DNA of 64,000 nt from G963665005 sp963665005 (GCA_963665005.2 CAXXTQ010000001.1:2356001-2420000), one strand, 5' to 3'. Numbered from the stretch's first letter, positions 33,479 to 42,319 are shown. Translations and numbers: made by a program. The notes: generated by a model not told the origin, from the letters alone.

Positions 33479-34944
33479 GCTATATCCCCCGCTTTTTCGA
33501 GCGCTTTTATAAGCGCCTTTGCCTTATCCTGTGTTTCTTCGTATTCTTTTTCGGGTATTGAATCGGCTACTATACCTGCGCCCGCCTGTATATACGCTTT
33601 TCCTTCATGAAATACCATAGTACGAATAGTGATGCACATATCTATGTTGCCGTCAAAGCCTATATAGCCTATGCTGCCTCCGTATATGCCGCGCTTAACA
33701 GGCTCGAATTCATCGATTATCTGCATAGCGCGAACTTTTGGCGCGCCGGAGAGCGTTCCCGCGGGAAGCACAGCGCCCAGCACATCAAACGCATCGTTAT
33801 CCGCCGTACGCTTTCCTTTTACGTTAGAAACTATGTGCATAACGTGCGAATATTTTTCTATATGCATTGGGTTTTCTACCTTTACGCTGCCAAACTGCGA
33901 AATTCTGCCTATGTCGTTTCGGCTTAAATCGACAAGCATAGTATGCTCAGCAAGCTCTTTTTCATCGTCCAATAGATCTTTGGCAAGCAGCTCATCTTCT
34001 TCGGGCGTTTTACCTCTAGGGCGTGTTCCGGCTATCGGGCACGTCTCTACAACGTCTTCCTCTACTCTTACCAAAAGCTCGGGAGAAGACCCTACTATAA
34101 CGGTATCGGGCAAGCGCAGATAATAAAGATAAGGCGACGGGTTAAGTGTGCGTAAAACTCGGTATACATCAAACGGCTGCGCATTTGTTTCAATAGCAAA
34201 TCGCTGGGAAAGCACCACCTGAAATATATCGCCGTCTTTTATGTACTGCTTTGCTTTTCGTACAGCATCGCAGTAATCGCTTTTAGTAAAATTGCTCTGC
34301 ACTTCTATTTCGATATTATCCGTGATGTTTTTTTCGGGCGTACGTACCGGCTCTTTTTCTAAGTCGGCACAGATCTGCTCAATTCGCCCCACTGCCGAAT
34401 CGTACGCATTTAAAGCACCATCCGTTATCCTTGCGTTTACAATAACTATAACTTTTTGTTTTAAATGGTCGTAGGCTATTATCTCATCACAGAACATTAA
34501 ATAGCTGTCGGGCAAATTTATATCGTCGGGCGGAGTGTCGGGAAGCTCTTCTATATGCCGTACCATATCATAACCGAAATAACCGACTGCTCCTCCCGTA
34601 AACCTCGGCAGGCCTTCTATTTTCGCATATTTGAAATTATCAAGAAGTTTTTTGAGCTCTTCAAAAGGGTTGCCGTTTTTGACCAATTTCCCGTTTTCAT
34701 CCTCAATCGTTACGGTATTTTCGCTGCTCGAAAACGTCATATAAGGATTTCTCCCTATAAACGAATACCTGCCCCATTTCTCGCCGCCCTCTATGCTCTC
34801 TAATAAAAAGCAGTTTTCCTGTGCGGCAAAATGAATAAATATCCCTATCGGTGTTTTTGTATCAGAATAAATTTCTTTTGTTACCGGAATCACGTTCGCG
34901 GTTTCGGCTAGTTTTTTAAATACGTCTTTTTTCGGATAAATCAA
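33475..34944 (-). CDS. trpE: anthranilate synthase component I
   Basis: 489 residues. N-terminal regulatory half with LLESIEGGEKWGRYSFIG (tryptophan-binding LLES), then the chorismate-binding domain: FQVVLSQRF, SPSPYLYYLRLPDT-type segment, SPELLVRVE, PIAGTRPRGKT, DLSRNDIGR, AGTLSGAPKVRAM and IQAGAGIVADS. First gene of the operon; RBS AAAGGAGGG. Confidence 0.98.
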   Translation of the reverse strand: MIYPKKDVFKKLAETANVIPVTKEIYSDTKTPIGIFIHFAAQENCFLLESIEGGEKWGRYSFIGRNPYMTFSSSENTVTIEDENGKLVKNGNPFEELKKLLDNFKYAKIEGLPRFTGGAVGYFGYDMVRHIEELPDTPPDDINLPDSYLMFCDEIIAYDHLKQKVIVIVNARITDGALNAYDSAVGRIEQICADLEKEPVRTPEKNITDNIEIEVQSNFTKSDYCDAVRKAKQYIKDGDIFQVVLSQRFAIETNAQPFDVYRVLRTLNPSPYLYYLRLPDTVIVGSSPELLVRVEEDVVETCPIAGTRPRGKTPEEDELLAKDLLDDEKELAEHTMLVDLSRNDIGRISQFGSVKVENPMHIEKYSHVMHIVSNVKGKRTADNDAFDVLGAVLPAGTLSGAPKVRAMQIIDEFEPVKRGIYGGSIGYIGFDGNIDMCITIRTMVFHEGKAYIQAGAGIVADSIPEKEYEETQDKAKALIKALEKAGDIA

Positions 34945-35011
34945 AAAACGCCCTCCTTTATTATTTAAACGAAAAGAAGAGGTTCTAAGCCACTACTGCT
35001 AAAATGATAAT

Positions 35012-35040
35012 AAAAAACGGGCACGTAGAGACGCCCCCGT
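35012..35040 (-). terminator. trp leader attenuator terminator
   Basis: On the minus strand ACGGG and CCCGT with inner GCGT/ACGT pairing and T6. It lies between the trp promoter and trpE, so it must be conditional. Confidence 0.8.
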
Positions 35041-35060
35041 AAAATCGGCTTTTTAAATTA

Positions 35061-35108
35061 CTCTACTCTTCTAATCTCATCTAGTTTTTCTCGTCTAAAA
35101 AGTTTCTA
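35061..35108 (-). promoter_or_regulatory. candidate TRAP binding site: periodic (G/T)AG triplets in trp leader
   Basis: On the minus strand (transcript sense) TAG or GAG triplets start at 35108, 35097, 35092, 35083, 35078, 35073, 35068 and 35063. Five of them run at exact 5-base steps (3-base triplet plus 2-base spacer), the layout bound by the TRAP 11-mer in Bacillus. GTAGAG at the end can pair with CTCTAC in the terminator, giving a possible antiterminator. No T-box and no Trp-rich leader peptide is seen. Confidence 0.6.
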
Positions 35109-35126
35109 CACTTTTATCTTACGCGA

Positions 35127-35155
35127 ATTATAACATAACGTTATTTTTATGTAAA
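35127..35155 (-). promoter_or_regulatory. sigma-A promoter of trp operon
   Basis: On the minus strand TTTACA (35155-35150), 17 bp and a perfect TATAAT (35132-35127), placed about 185 bp before trpE. Confidence 0.85.
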
Positions 35156-35164
35156 GCAAAAAAA

Positions 35165-35773
35165 TTATATCTCTGATTCCTCATCCGTATCTTCGCTGCC
35201 TTCATCCGTATCTTCGCTGCCTTCATCCGTATCTTCGTTGTTCTCATCCGTATCTTCGCTGTTCTCATCCGTATCTTCGCAGTTTGCATCGTCCGCATCC
35301 AGCGATTCTTCATCGCTTTTTTCCATGACTGTTACGCATCTGTCCGAAAGAGTACAGCAAATTGTATCTTCATTCTGTATCTCATAAACCGTTTCTTCGT
35401 CTGCGGCAGTCAGCGTGAGCAGATTGAGCGTTACGCTGTAAGTTCCCTGCCCCAAAAGGCCGCCGTTTTCGTCGTAGACAAAGTATTCATCGCCCGAAAG
35501 AAGCTCAAGCGTAAAGCTGGTCTCCATGCTCTGCAATATATCTTGGCTTACCGTTTCGCCGTTAGAATCGACGAGCTCTTTTACCTGCCATTTTCCCGAA
35601 AAATCCGTTTGGGAAAAATCCGGCACGGGTGTAGGCGACGGTGTGATTTCCGGCGCCGCGGCTGGTATTTGATTAGTTTCCTGCTCTGAAGTACCATACG
35701 GCGCCGCGGTTTTTGCGCACGCGCCGGCTGTCAAAATCAAAATGGTAAATAATATCAGTAAACATTTTTTCAT
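35165..35773 (-). CDS. lipoprotein with acidic repeat tail
   Basis: 202 residues from the ATG at 35773. The signal MKKCLLILFTILILTAGAC ends in a lipobox. A Pro/Thr linker (ITPSPTPVPDF) leads to a compact beta domain (TDFSGKWQVKELV...GTYSVTLNLLTLTA) that resembles small lipocalin-like lipoprotein domains. The tail is five copies of a 7-residue EDTDE(N/G/E)(S/N) unit, coded by 21-bp repeats at 35181-35285. Copy number may vary between strains. The domain is not assigned to a named family. Confidence 0.75.
   Translation of the reverse strand: MKKCLLILFTILILTAGACAKTAAPYGTSEQETNQIPAAAPEITPSPTPVPDFSQTDFSGKWQVKELVDSNGETVSQDILQSMETSFTLELLSGDEYFVYDENGGLLGQGTYSVTLNLLTLTAADEETVYEIQNEDTICCTLSDRCVTVMEKSDEESLDADDANCEDTDENSEDTDENNEDTDEGSEDTDEGSEDTDEESEI
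35181..35285. repeat. five tandem 21-bp repeats in lipoprotein gene
   Basis: Units begin TCATCCGTATCTTCG at 35181, 35202, 35223, 35244 and 35265; in-frame, 7 codons each. Confidence 0.9.
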
Positions 35774-35813
35774 ATGTAAGTATGCCCTTTCTAACTGCCT
35801 TGTTTTATTTTGC

Positions 35814-37475
35814 CTAAAATACACGGAACGCGCAGATAAAGCCGTTTTTGCACCACGATGATGTACAAGAGCGTTTTACTACTTTGCCGTTTCTCGATGA
35901 CGCGTCTATCATAACGCCGTTCCCGGCATATATAGCGACATGCCCGCTGTAAACTATAATATCGCCGCGTTTCATGTCGCCCATACTTTTTATCTTGGTA
36001 TATTTCGTGCACTTAGCCCATGTATGCGACGTCATGTAGCCCTGTTTTACACCTACCTGATTTAGGCACCAGTATACAAATCCAGAGCAGTCAAATGTCT
36101 TCGAACCTTTGCCGCCTTTTACGTATTTGCTTCCTAGCTTAGAAAGCGCGACCGAAATAAACGATTCTACGTTAGGCCCTGTGACAGACGAGGAGCCGCC
36201 TGTGCCAGACGAGGAGCCGCCTGTGCCAGACGAGGAGCCGGTCGATTTTTTGGCGCTATCCGATGTCAGCTTGTTCATTGTGTTAGAGCCGACCTTGCCG
36301 TCTACTGAAAGACCGTTGTTTTTTTGGAAGCTGCGTACCGCGTTATCTGTGTCCGAGCCGAAATAGCCAGTGGCCTTGCTTATATAGCCAAGCTCTTTTA
36401 ATCGTTTTTGTACGTTAGTTACATCGTCGCCTTTCGCGCCTATCGAGAGCGCGTTGCCCTGCGCGTCGTCGGACATGAGCATCGTCTTTGTGCTGGGGCC
36501 AATGTATCCGTCCGCAATAAGCCCGCTGTTTTCCTGAAAACGCTTAACAGCAGCTTTTGTATCGTCGCCGAAGTTTCCGTCCGGCTCTGTCGTTAAATAA
36601 CCAAGCTTTTTTAAGCGCTGCTGATATTCCTTTACTTCCGGGCTCTGCTCACCGTATGAATACGAGTTTGCGGCGGCATCTCCCGAATATAGCATTTCGC
36701 GCGTATCTTTGCCTACCTTGCCGTCTTCACTAAGCCCGTTGAGCTTCTGGAATTTCATAACGGCAGCTTCGGTGTCGGTCCCGAAATACCCCGTGACTAT
36801 TGGAATATATCCAAGCTCATAAAGACGCTGCTGAAGCTCTTGAACGTCTGTGTTTTCCGTGCCTATAGAGATGATATAATATACGGCGTCGGCCGACATA
36901 ACAAGATCAAATGTCTGCTGATCTACAACGCCTGTGGCTTCAAAACCGCTCTGTTCCTGAAAACGTTCAACGGCGGTTTTTGTTGCTTCATCATAAATGT
37001 TGTCCGGTTCATCTATATCCATGTACTCAAGTTCCATAAGGCGGGACTGCAAAGACATAATTACGCTGGCCTGCATACCCTGGGAAATAGAAACGGACGT
37101 GTAAACGGGCATCGCAACTGAGATTTTACCTTCGGGCTTTGTGGTAGCTAAAATATCTGAATCGACAGCTTCAACCATACTTGCGGCCGCTATTAAACTA
37201 TTCGTTCCATTATTATCTTCGGACATAGCGGCCTGTGCGGAATTATTGTTAAGCGTTATAACTAATATCAAAGATACTGCCACAGCAGCAAAAAGTCCTA
37301 CAGCAACAAAGAACCTTTTTTTATTTTTTATAACCGGTAAACGCGTTTTTGCGCTCCTTTTACGGTAGCCGACAGATGAGGCCTGAGCTGAGGTTTTTTG
37401 CCTGTTTAATTTTATCAGAATTTTTTTTAATATGCGCTTTAGAACGAAGCTTTTCTTTTTTGAAGATCTATTCAC
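35814..37475 (-). CDS. peptidoglycan-binding NlpC/P60 endopeptidase
   Basis: 553 residues. A very basic N-terminus and one membrane helix (about 52-74) precede four PG_binding_1 repeats (each about 64 residues, with 'V..LQ.RL.eLGY...G.FG..T..AV..FQ...GL..DG..G..T'). A Ser/Gly/Thr linker follows, coded partly by 21-bp repeats at 36186-36240. The C-terminal NlpC/P60 domain has catalytic Cys in TFDCSGFVYW and His in SGHVAIYAG. It should cleave stem peptides in the cell wall outside the membrane. Confidence 0.92.
   Translation of the reverse strand: MNRSSKKKSFVLKRILKKILIKLNRQKTSAQASSVGYRKRSAKTRLPVIKNKKRFFVAVGLFAAVAVSLILVITLNNNSAQAAMSEDNNGTNSLIAAASMVEAVDSDILATTKPEGKISVAMPVYTSVSISQGMQASVIMSLQSRLMELEYMDIDEPDNIYDEATKTAVERFQEQSGFEATGVVDQQTFDLVMSADAVYYIISIGTENTDVQELQQRLYELGYIPIVTGYFGTDTEAAVMKFQKLNGLSEDGKVGKDTREMLYSGDAAANSYSYGEQSPEVKEYQQRLKKLGYLTTEPDGNFGDDTKAAVKRFQENSGLIADGYIGPSTKTMLMSDDAQGNALSIGAKGDDVTNVQKRLKELGYISKATGYFGSDTDNAVRSFQKNNGLSVDGKVGSNTMNKLTSDSAKKSTGSSSGTGGSSSGTGGSSSVTGPNVESFISVALSKLGSKYVKGGKGSKTFDCSGFVYWCLNQVGVKQGYMTSHTWAKCTKYTKIKSMGDMKRGDIIVYSGHVAIYAGNGVMIDASSRNGKVVKRSCTSSWCKNGFICAFRVF
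36186..36240. repeat. 21-bp repeats in linker of NlpC/P60 gene
   Basis: AGACGAGGAGCCGCCTGTGCC occurs twice in tandem plus a partial third copy; encodes SSGTGGS linker units. Confidence 0.85.
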
Positions 37476-37537
37476 GTATTCATTCCTCTTCTCATATTTT
37501 ACTTTAGTTATATTGTTAGATCAATTTTTATATATGT

Positions 37538-37566
37538 ATAATACCACGCCGGTTATATAATTGCAA
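37538..37566 (-). promoter_or_regulatory. promoter of NlpC/P60 gene
   Basis: On the minus strand TTGCAA (37566-37561), 17 bp, TATTAT (37543-37538). Confidence 0.75.
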
Positions 37567-37802
37567 CATTTTCGTAACACAATTTTAATATTTTACAACT
37601 TCTTAACCTGGTTTAAAAAACAATATAACAGATATAAATATACAACTTTTTAAGCTATTTGTCATTTACAAAACAAAATCTTTTTTATAAAGCTTTGTAT
37701 TCATGATGCACCTTTCCCATAAATTGTGATATAATTATTTGCAGTTTTTAGGGTGCCGCAGATGAAAAATATATCAAAATTTAGTATATTGCAGGCAAAG
37801 AC

Positions 37803-37831
37803 TTGACACTTCTTAAACGATTTTTTATATT
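37803..37831 (+). promoter_or_regulatory. promoter of IolB-like gene
   Basis: TTGACA (37803-37808), 17 bp and TATATT (37826-37831), 37 bp before the gene. Confidence 0.75.
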
Positions 37832-37867
37832 TAGATAAAAGGATCAATAAAAAATGCGGAGGATATT

Positions 37868-38662
37868 ATGTATATTTCAAAAAATATTAGCAATGGCTAT
37901 AACGAGTACATAGCTCTTGATTCACCCGAAGGCAAGCTTGCTTTAATGGACGTCGCGCTGCTTGTTTTAGAATCGGGCCAAAGTTTTACCTTTGACGAAC
38001 CCGATAAAGAAATCGCGCTTTTGCTTTTAGAAGGCAGCGTTGCTTTTTCGTGGGAAGGCAGTAATATCCCTGCGCAGCGAACTAACCCGTTTGATTTTAA
38101 GGCATGGTGCCTCCACGCGCCCTGTCAAACTAAAATCACTGTGACTGCCAAAGAGCCGAGCGAATTGTACGTGCAAAAAACGAAAAACGAAAAACCATTC
38201 AACGCAAAACTCTATGCCCCGGCCGATACACATACTCAAAAAGCGGGCGCAAACGGCGAACTTGACGGCGCTATGCGCAGAAATATACGTACGATATTCG
38301 ATTATTCGACAGCCCCGTATTCTAACATGGTTTTAGGCGAAGTCATCAACTTTCCGGGGCGATGGTCCAGCTATCCCCCGCATTCTCATCCGCAGCCAGA
38401 AGTCTATTTTTACAGATACGATAAACCGCAGGGGTTTGGCGTGGGCTTTGCTAACGGAAATATATATGAAACACACCACAACGGCCTTTTGCTTATAACA
38501 GAAAAATTTCATTCACAGGCAGCGGCGCCCGGCTATGCGCTGTTTTACGTATGGGGTATAAGGCACCTTTCAGGCAACCCTTGGGATAAAACTCGAATTG
38601 ACGACGAAGAGCATACATGGATGCTAAAAGAAAATCCTGATATCTGGCAGGAAAAAGAATAA
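37868..38662 (+). CDS. iolB: 5-deoxy-glucuronate isomerase (IolB)
   Basis: 264 residues after TGCGGAGG. A bicupin of the KduI/IolB family: the metal-binding segment WSSYPPHSHPQPEVYFYRY with His-x-His and Glu, GFGVGFANGNIYETHHNG, and ALFYVWGIRHL. IolB converts 5-deoxy-glucuronate to 5-dehydro-2-deoxy-gluconate in inositol breakdown. Other iol genes are not nearby, so this is a lone member; DeoR-type regulator downstream may be linked. Confidence 0.88.
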   Translation: MYISKNISNGYNEYIALDSPEGKLALMDVALLVLESGQSFTFDEPDKEIALLLLEGSVAFSWEGSNIPAQRTNPFDFKAWCLHAPCQTKITVTAKEPSELYVQKTKNEKPFNAKLYAPADTHTQKAGANGELDGAMRRNIRTIFDYSTAPYSNMVLGEVINFPGRWSSYPPHSHPQPEVYFYRYDKPQGFGVGFANGNIYETHHNGLLLITEKFHSQAAAPGYALFYVWGIRHLSGNPWDKTRIDDEEHTWMLKENPDIWQEKE

Positions 38663-38681
38663 AAAAACGTTTTGGCTATAT

Positions 38682-38715
38682 AAAAGAAAACCGCTTTAAA
38701 AAACGGTTTTCTTTT
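38682..38715. terminator. bidirectional terminator between iolB and deoR-type gene
   Basis: AAAAGAAAACCG and CGGTTTTCTTTT form a 12-bp stem; serves both convergent genes. Confidence 0.9.
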
Positions 38716-38730
38716 AAACTATATTTATTT

Positions 38731-39501
38731 TCATATTGGCGCGGGAGCTATTATAACTTCAATTCCTCTTTCTGATATCTCTCTTATTATTTCCTCTTCA
38801 AGCTTCCAATCGCTGATAACTATATCTATAGCATTTAGAGGAGATACCATTGCAAACGCATTTATACCGAATTTTGATGAATCGACCGCTAAAACACAGG
38901 CATTCGCACGCTCGATCGCAAGCTTTCGTACCTGAGCTTCTTCAATATTATAATCTGAAATACCCTCCTCAAAAGTAACTCCGCCGGCTCCGACAAAAGC
39001 CATATCCACGTAAATCTGCTGAAGCGCCATAAGCGGTATGCTTCCCGACATTGACAACTCACGATTTCGCAGTTTGCCTCCAAGCACTAAAAGCTCAATG
39101 TCTGTATTAGCAAGTTCGTTAATTATAGGAAGCGAACTTGTTATAACCGTTATGTTTTTCCTGTCAACAATATTTTTCGCAATTTCCAGAGTAGTTGTAC
39201 CGACATCAAAAAGTAAAGTGCTTCCCTCTTTAATGAGTTCCGCTGCTTTTTTCCCTATTGCTCTTTTTTCCAACACGCTTAATTCTGCGCGGATAGAATA
39301 CAAAGGCTCTGCATTTATGTTAGCCAGCGGCACAGCACCGCCGTAAACCCTTTTTAATAATTTTTGTGCTTCGAGCGCTTCTAAATCTCTTCTTGCGGTC
39401 TCATTAGAAACTTTGAATCTTTCACTAATCTCTTTTATTTTGATTATTTTATTGGTATGCAAAATACTAATAATTTCTTGTTGTCTTTCTTTAGACAGCA
39501 T
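38731..39501 (-). CDS. DeoR family transcriptional regulator
   Basis: 256 residues. N-terminal DeoR-type HTH (MLSKERQQEIISILHTNK; VSNETARRDLEALEAQKLLKRVYGGA) and a sugar-phosphate sensor domain with LLFDVGTTTLEIAKN, VGAGGVTFEEGISDYNIEEA and VLAVDSSKFG. Such proteins repress sugar or inositol genes and respond to a phosphorylated intermediate. Convergent to iolB; regulates it perhaps (inference). Confidence 0.92.
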   Translation of the reverse strand: MLSKERQQEIISILHTNKIIKIKEISERFKVSNETARRDLEALEAQKLLKRVYGGAVPLANINAEPLYSIRAELSVLEKRAIGKKAAELIKEGSTLLFDVGTTTLEIAKNIVDRKNITVITSSLPIINELANTDIELLVLGGKLRNRELSMSGSIPLMALQQIYVDMAFVGAGGVTFEEGISDYNIEEAQVRKLAIERANACVLAVDSSKFGINAFAMVSPLNAIDIVISDWKLEEEIIREISERGIEVIIAPAPI

Positions 39502-39543
39502 AATTTATAACCACCTTATAAAAAAAGTTTATTGGTTATTAAT

Positions 39544-39572
39544 ATTATACAATAATTATACCAAATATACAA
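39544..39572 (-). promoter_or_regulatory. promoter of DeoR-type gene
   Basis: On the minus strand TTGTAT (39572-39567), 17 bp, TATAAT (39549-39544). Confidence 0.6.
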
Positions 39573-39737
39573 TCCAATTTGACCATGTGCAACTAAACAG
39601 GAATTTTTTTGTGGATTTTAGGTGTAATTAATCAACATATATCATACACTCCACATTTTTTTGTGTTATACAGCTAATTGTTTTATTTTCTGTATGTTTT
39701 TTTCTGAAGATTTTTATTCTTTTACAGTACGCAAACA

Positions 39738-39767
39738 AAAAAGACAGAGTCTACACTCTGTCTTTTT
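39738..39767 (-). terminator. terminator after gdhA
   Basis: AAAAAGACAGAG and CTCTGTCTTTTT around TCTACA; about 100 bp past the gdhA stop. Confidence 0.85.
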
Positions 39768-39870
39768 ACGGCGAGAACCAGCTTAAAGGGTTTGACATTG
39801 ATATTCGTCTAATAAACTTTAATGGAGAAGTTTTAGAAACATGATGTTTCCCGCCAAATCAATATTAAAT

Positions 39871-41136
39871 TTAAATTAACTGACCTCTTATTGATGTTGC
39901 CTTAATTAATCTATTCAGCGCAACTATATAAGCGCCTTTTCTCAGAGAAACTTTCTTATCACAAGAAGCTTCCCAAACCGAATTAAAAGCTCTTATCATA
40001 ATTTTTTCCTGTGCACGGTTAATTTCTTCTAAATCCCACATTATTGATTGTATATTTTGTACCCATTCAAAATATGAAACTACAACACCGCCTGCGTTAG
40101 ACAAAATATCCGGCACTATAACAACGCCTTTTTTCTCGAGTATAGCATCAGCTTCTCTAGTAACCGGGCCGTTTGCGCCTTCTACTATAAGCTTAGCTTT
40201 AATATTTTTTGCAATCTCTTCGGTTATTTGATTTTCCATTGCCGCAGGAACAATAATATCCGCCTCAAGCCCAAACATTTCATCGTTTGTAATTTTTGTT
40301 ACGCCTTTTTTATCATAATCGTTTAAGAGTTTTCTTCTTTCTCCTTCGTTGACGAAGTTATAAATCTCTTCAATATCGAGGCCGCGCTCATTATAAAGAG
40401 CACACGAAACATCGCTTACCGAAATTACCTTTGCGCCTTCCTGAGCGAGCAAAAGCGCCGCTGTACCGCCGACATTACCAAATCCCTGAACAACGATCTT
40501 AGCGCCGATCAATGGTTTGCCCTGACGGTGCATTATCTCTCTTGTCATAAACATAACGCCTCGGCCGGTTGCCGCGCTTCTTCCGAGAGAGCCACCGATG
40601 TCTATAGGTTTGCCTGTTACAACTCCGGGTACCGGATAGCCAACAAAAGAACTGTATGTATCCATCATCCAACTCATTATTGTCGAATTTGTATTGATAT
40701 CTGGTGCGGGGATATCTTTTTCCGGCCCAATAAGCGGCAGAATTGATGCTGTGTACCTTCTTGTCAGCCTTTCCAATTCAACTTCTGAAAGCTCTTCAGG
40801 ATTAACTGTTATACCGCCCTTTGCTCCGCCGTATGGAATATTGACTACTGCGCATTTGAATGTCATCCATGCCGCCAGCGCTTTAACCTCTTCAAGGTTT
40901 ACATCTTGATGATACCTTATGCCACCTTTTCCGGGCCCTCTAATTGTTGAATGCTGTATTCTATACCCCGTGAAAACTTTTAGTTCTCCATTATCCATTT
41001 TTACAGGTATGGATACTATCAATTGACGTTCAGGATGTTTTAAAATTTCATACTGTTTTGCTTCCAACCCTAAAATTTCTGCGGTTTCATCAATTGTCTG
41101 CACTACTTGTTTAAACGGTTCATACTTCTTTGTCAT
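39871..41136 (-). CDS. gdhA: glutamate dehydrogenase
   Basis: 421 residues, the hexameric type of about 420-450. Motifs: GYRIQHSTIRGPGKGGIRYH, the catalytic Lys in PYGGAKGGI, DIPAPDINT, nucleotide-binding GFGNVGGTAA (preceded by VVQ) and EGANGPVT. The acidic/serine region after the Rossmann beta-2 strand (VSVSDVS) favours NAD over NADP, but that is not certain. Converts glutamate and 2-oxoglutarate. Strong promoter upstream. Confidence 0.95.
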   Translation of the reverse strand: MTKKYEPFKQVVQTIDETAEILGLEAKQYEILKHPERQLIVSIPVKMDNGELKVFTGYRIQHSTIRGPGKGGIRYHQDVNLEEVKALAAWMTFKCAVVNIPYGGAKGGITVNPEELSEVELERLTRRYTASILPLIGPEKDIPAPDINTNSTIMSWMMDTYSSFVGYPVPGVVTGKPIDIGGSLGRSAATGRGVMFMTREIMHRQGKPLIGAKIVVQGFGNVGGTAALLLAQEGAKVISVSDVSCALYNERGLDIEEIYNFVNEGERRKLLNDYDKKGVTKITNDEMFGLEADIIVPAAMENQITEEIAKNIKAKLIVEGANGPVTREADAILEKKGVVIVPDILSNAGGVVVSYFEWVQNIQSIMWDLEEINRAQEKIMIRAFNSVWEASCDKKVSLRKGAYIVALNRLIKATSIRGQLI

Positions 41137-41330
41137 TTTTCCCTCCTTATAAATAAATTAAATTCTTTATAAAAGCCTTTATGACTTGTTTTCTTTTTTA
41201 ACAAGAATAGCAAAGGCAATAATTTAATATTTACAAGCGATGATTTCGTGCTGCTTACCTCACAATTAATTCATAAAATATGAATCGTCAGCTTTCCGCA
41301 ACTTACACATATTATGTGGTCATCATGTGC

Positions 41331-41359
41331 ATTATAGACTGATATTTAAGCAATGTCAA
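41331..41359 (-). promoter_or_regulatory. consensus promoter of gdhA
   Basis: On the minus strand perfect TTGACA (41359-41354), 17 bp and perfect TATAAT (41336-41331), about 190 bp before the gene. Confidence 0.92.
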
Positions 41360-41921
41360 CATCATTTACACACATATTCTATAACATCTCACTATTGTGA
41401 CCATTTTCTCGTTTTTTTGCACATTTTTCTTATATTAATGTGGGTTTTTACGTTATTTCACAACATCGTTTTTTGATTATTCATAATTCGACAAGAAATA
41501 TAAAAAAAAAGGAAACATAATTAAAATGAAAATGTTTCTTTCAATGTTTTTTATTATCATATTTTTATTATCATATTTAATCTTTTTTTAGTTAAAACTT
41601 CTTACAAATCACTTTTTTTCAAATTAGACTCTATTTTCCTTGAAAATCAGTTGAAGAGAAATAAATTTAAACGGTAACTTCTATTAGATTTTTTCTTTTA
41701 ACAAATTTTTTTGCGGCTAAAAATGTATACTTGTGAAGCAAAATGATAAATTAATATTTGAAAGTTAATTTTTGCAATGTTTTTGGGGCATTTTTTCAAA
41801 TTTACACAAAATATTATACTTCTATTAACAAAATAAAGCAAATTCTTGAGCATTTACTCGAATATGTTCTTGAAATAAAAAATGATTTATACTAAAAAAA
41901 GCTAATATTTTAAATTCAGAT

Positions 41922-41950
41922 TTGACAACACGGCAGATTAATGTTATTAT
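41922..41950 (+). promoter_or_regulatory. promoter of cold-shock gene
   Basis: TTGACA (41922-41927), 17 bp, TATTAT (41945-41950). The leader to the start codon would be about 125 bases, long as in cspA-type mRNAs. Confidence 0.85.
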
Positions 41951-42082
41951 TCAGCGAACTTAAATGAATAGTAACTAAAAACATATATTTTTTTTAATTG
42001 GTTTTACTAAGTAATATCCTAATTTATAAAGTATGAGTATAGTTTGCAAAGATTTAAGAATTAAATTAGGAGGTATGTTAAC

Positions 42083-42280
42083 ATGACAGGAACAGTTAAA
42101 TGGTTTAACCCTACAAAAGGTTTTGGATTTATTACCGGAGAAGATAACGTGGATGTTTTCGCACATTTTTCTCAGATCCAGACTGAAGGATTCAAGACAC
42201 TGGAAGAAAACCAAAAAGTGTCTTTTGATGTAACACAAGGTCAAAAAGGCCCTCAGGCAGAAAACATCGTTATTTTATAA
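42083..42280 (+). CDS. csp: cold-shock domain protein
   Basis: 65 residues, a single cold-shock domain. RNP1 is KGFGFIT and RNP2 is VFAHFS (normally VFVHFS); TGTVKWFNPTKG and a C-terminal AENIVIL are typical. Binds single-stranded nucleic acid and unwinds mRNA. TTAGGAGG precedes it. Confidence 0.97.
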   Translation: MTGTVKWFNPTKGFGFITGEDNVDVFAHFSQIQTEGFKTLEENQKVSFDVTQGQKGPQAENIVIL

Positions 42281-42287
42281 TTAACGG

Positions 42288-42319
42288 AAAAAAAAGCCTT
42301 ATATTTATAAGGCTTTTTT
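42288..42319. terminator. bidirectional terminator between csp and the GGDEF gene
   Basis: AAAAAGCCTTATA and TATAAGGCTTTTT; serves the two convergent genes. Confidence 0.9.

Larger units (their letters stand above)
37476..37867. other. divergent intergenic region, 392 bp
   Basis: AT-rich. It holds a promoter for the NlpC/P60 gene on the minus strand (37538-37566) and one for the IolB-like gene on the plus strand (37803-37831). Nothing else recognised between. Confidence 0.7.
39502..39870. other. intergenic region, 369 bp
   Basis: Contains the promoter of the DeoR-type gene (39544-39572, minus) and a terminator hairpin at 39738-39767. No gene recognised. Confidence 0.7.
41137..42082. other. 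long AT-rich intergenic region, 946 bp
   Basis: Holds the gdhA promoter (41331-41359, minus), a small hairpin in the gdhA leader (ATTCATA/TATGAAT near 41275-41290), and the csp promoter (41922-41950). Between 41400 and 41920 only poly-A/T-rich sequence is seen, with no open frame or RNA that I recognise. Confidence 0.7.

Noticed and set aside
34997..35160. T-box or Trp leader peptide control of trp operon
   Set aside because: No T-box consensus (AGGGTGG..ACCGCG) is present. The only short leader frame (ATGAGATTAGAAGAGTAG) has no Trp codon.
35181..35285. CRISPR-like array of 21-bp units
   Set aside because: The units are directly adjacent with no spacers, in frame, and encode a repeated acidic peptide.
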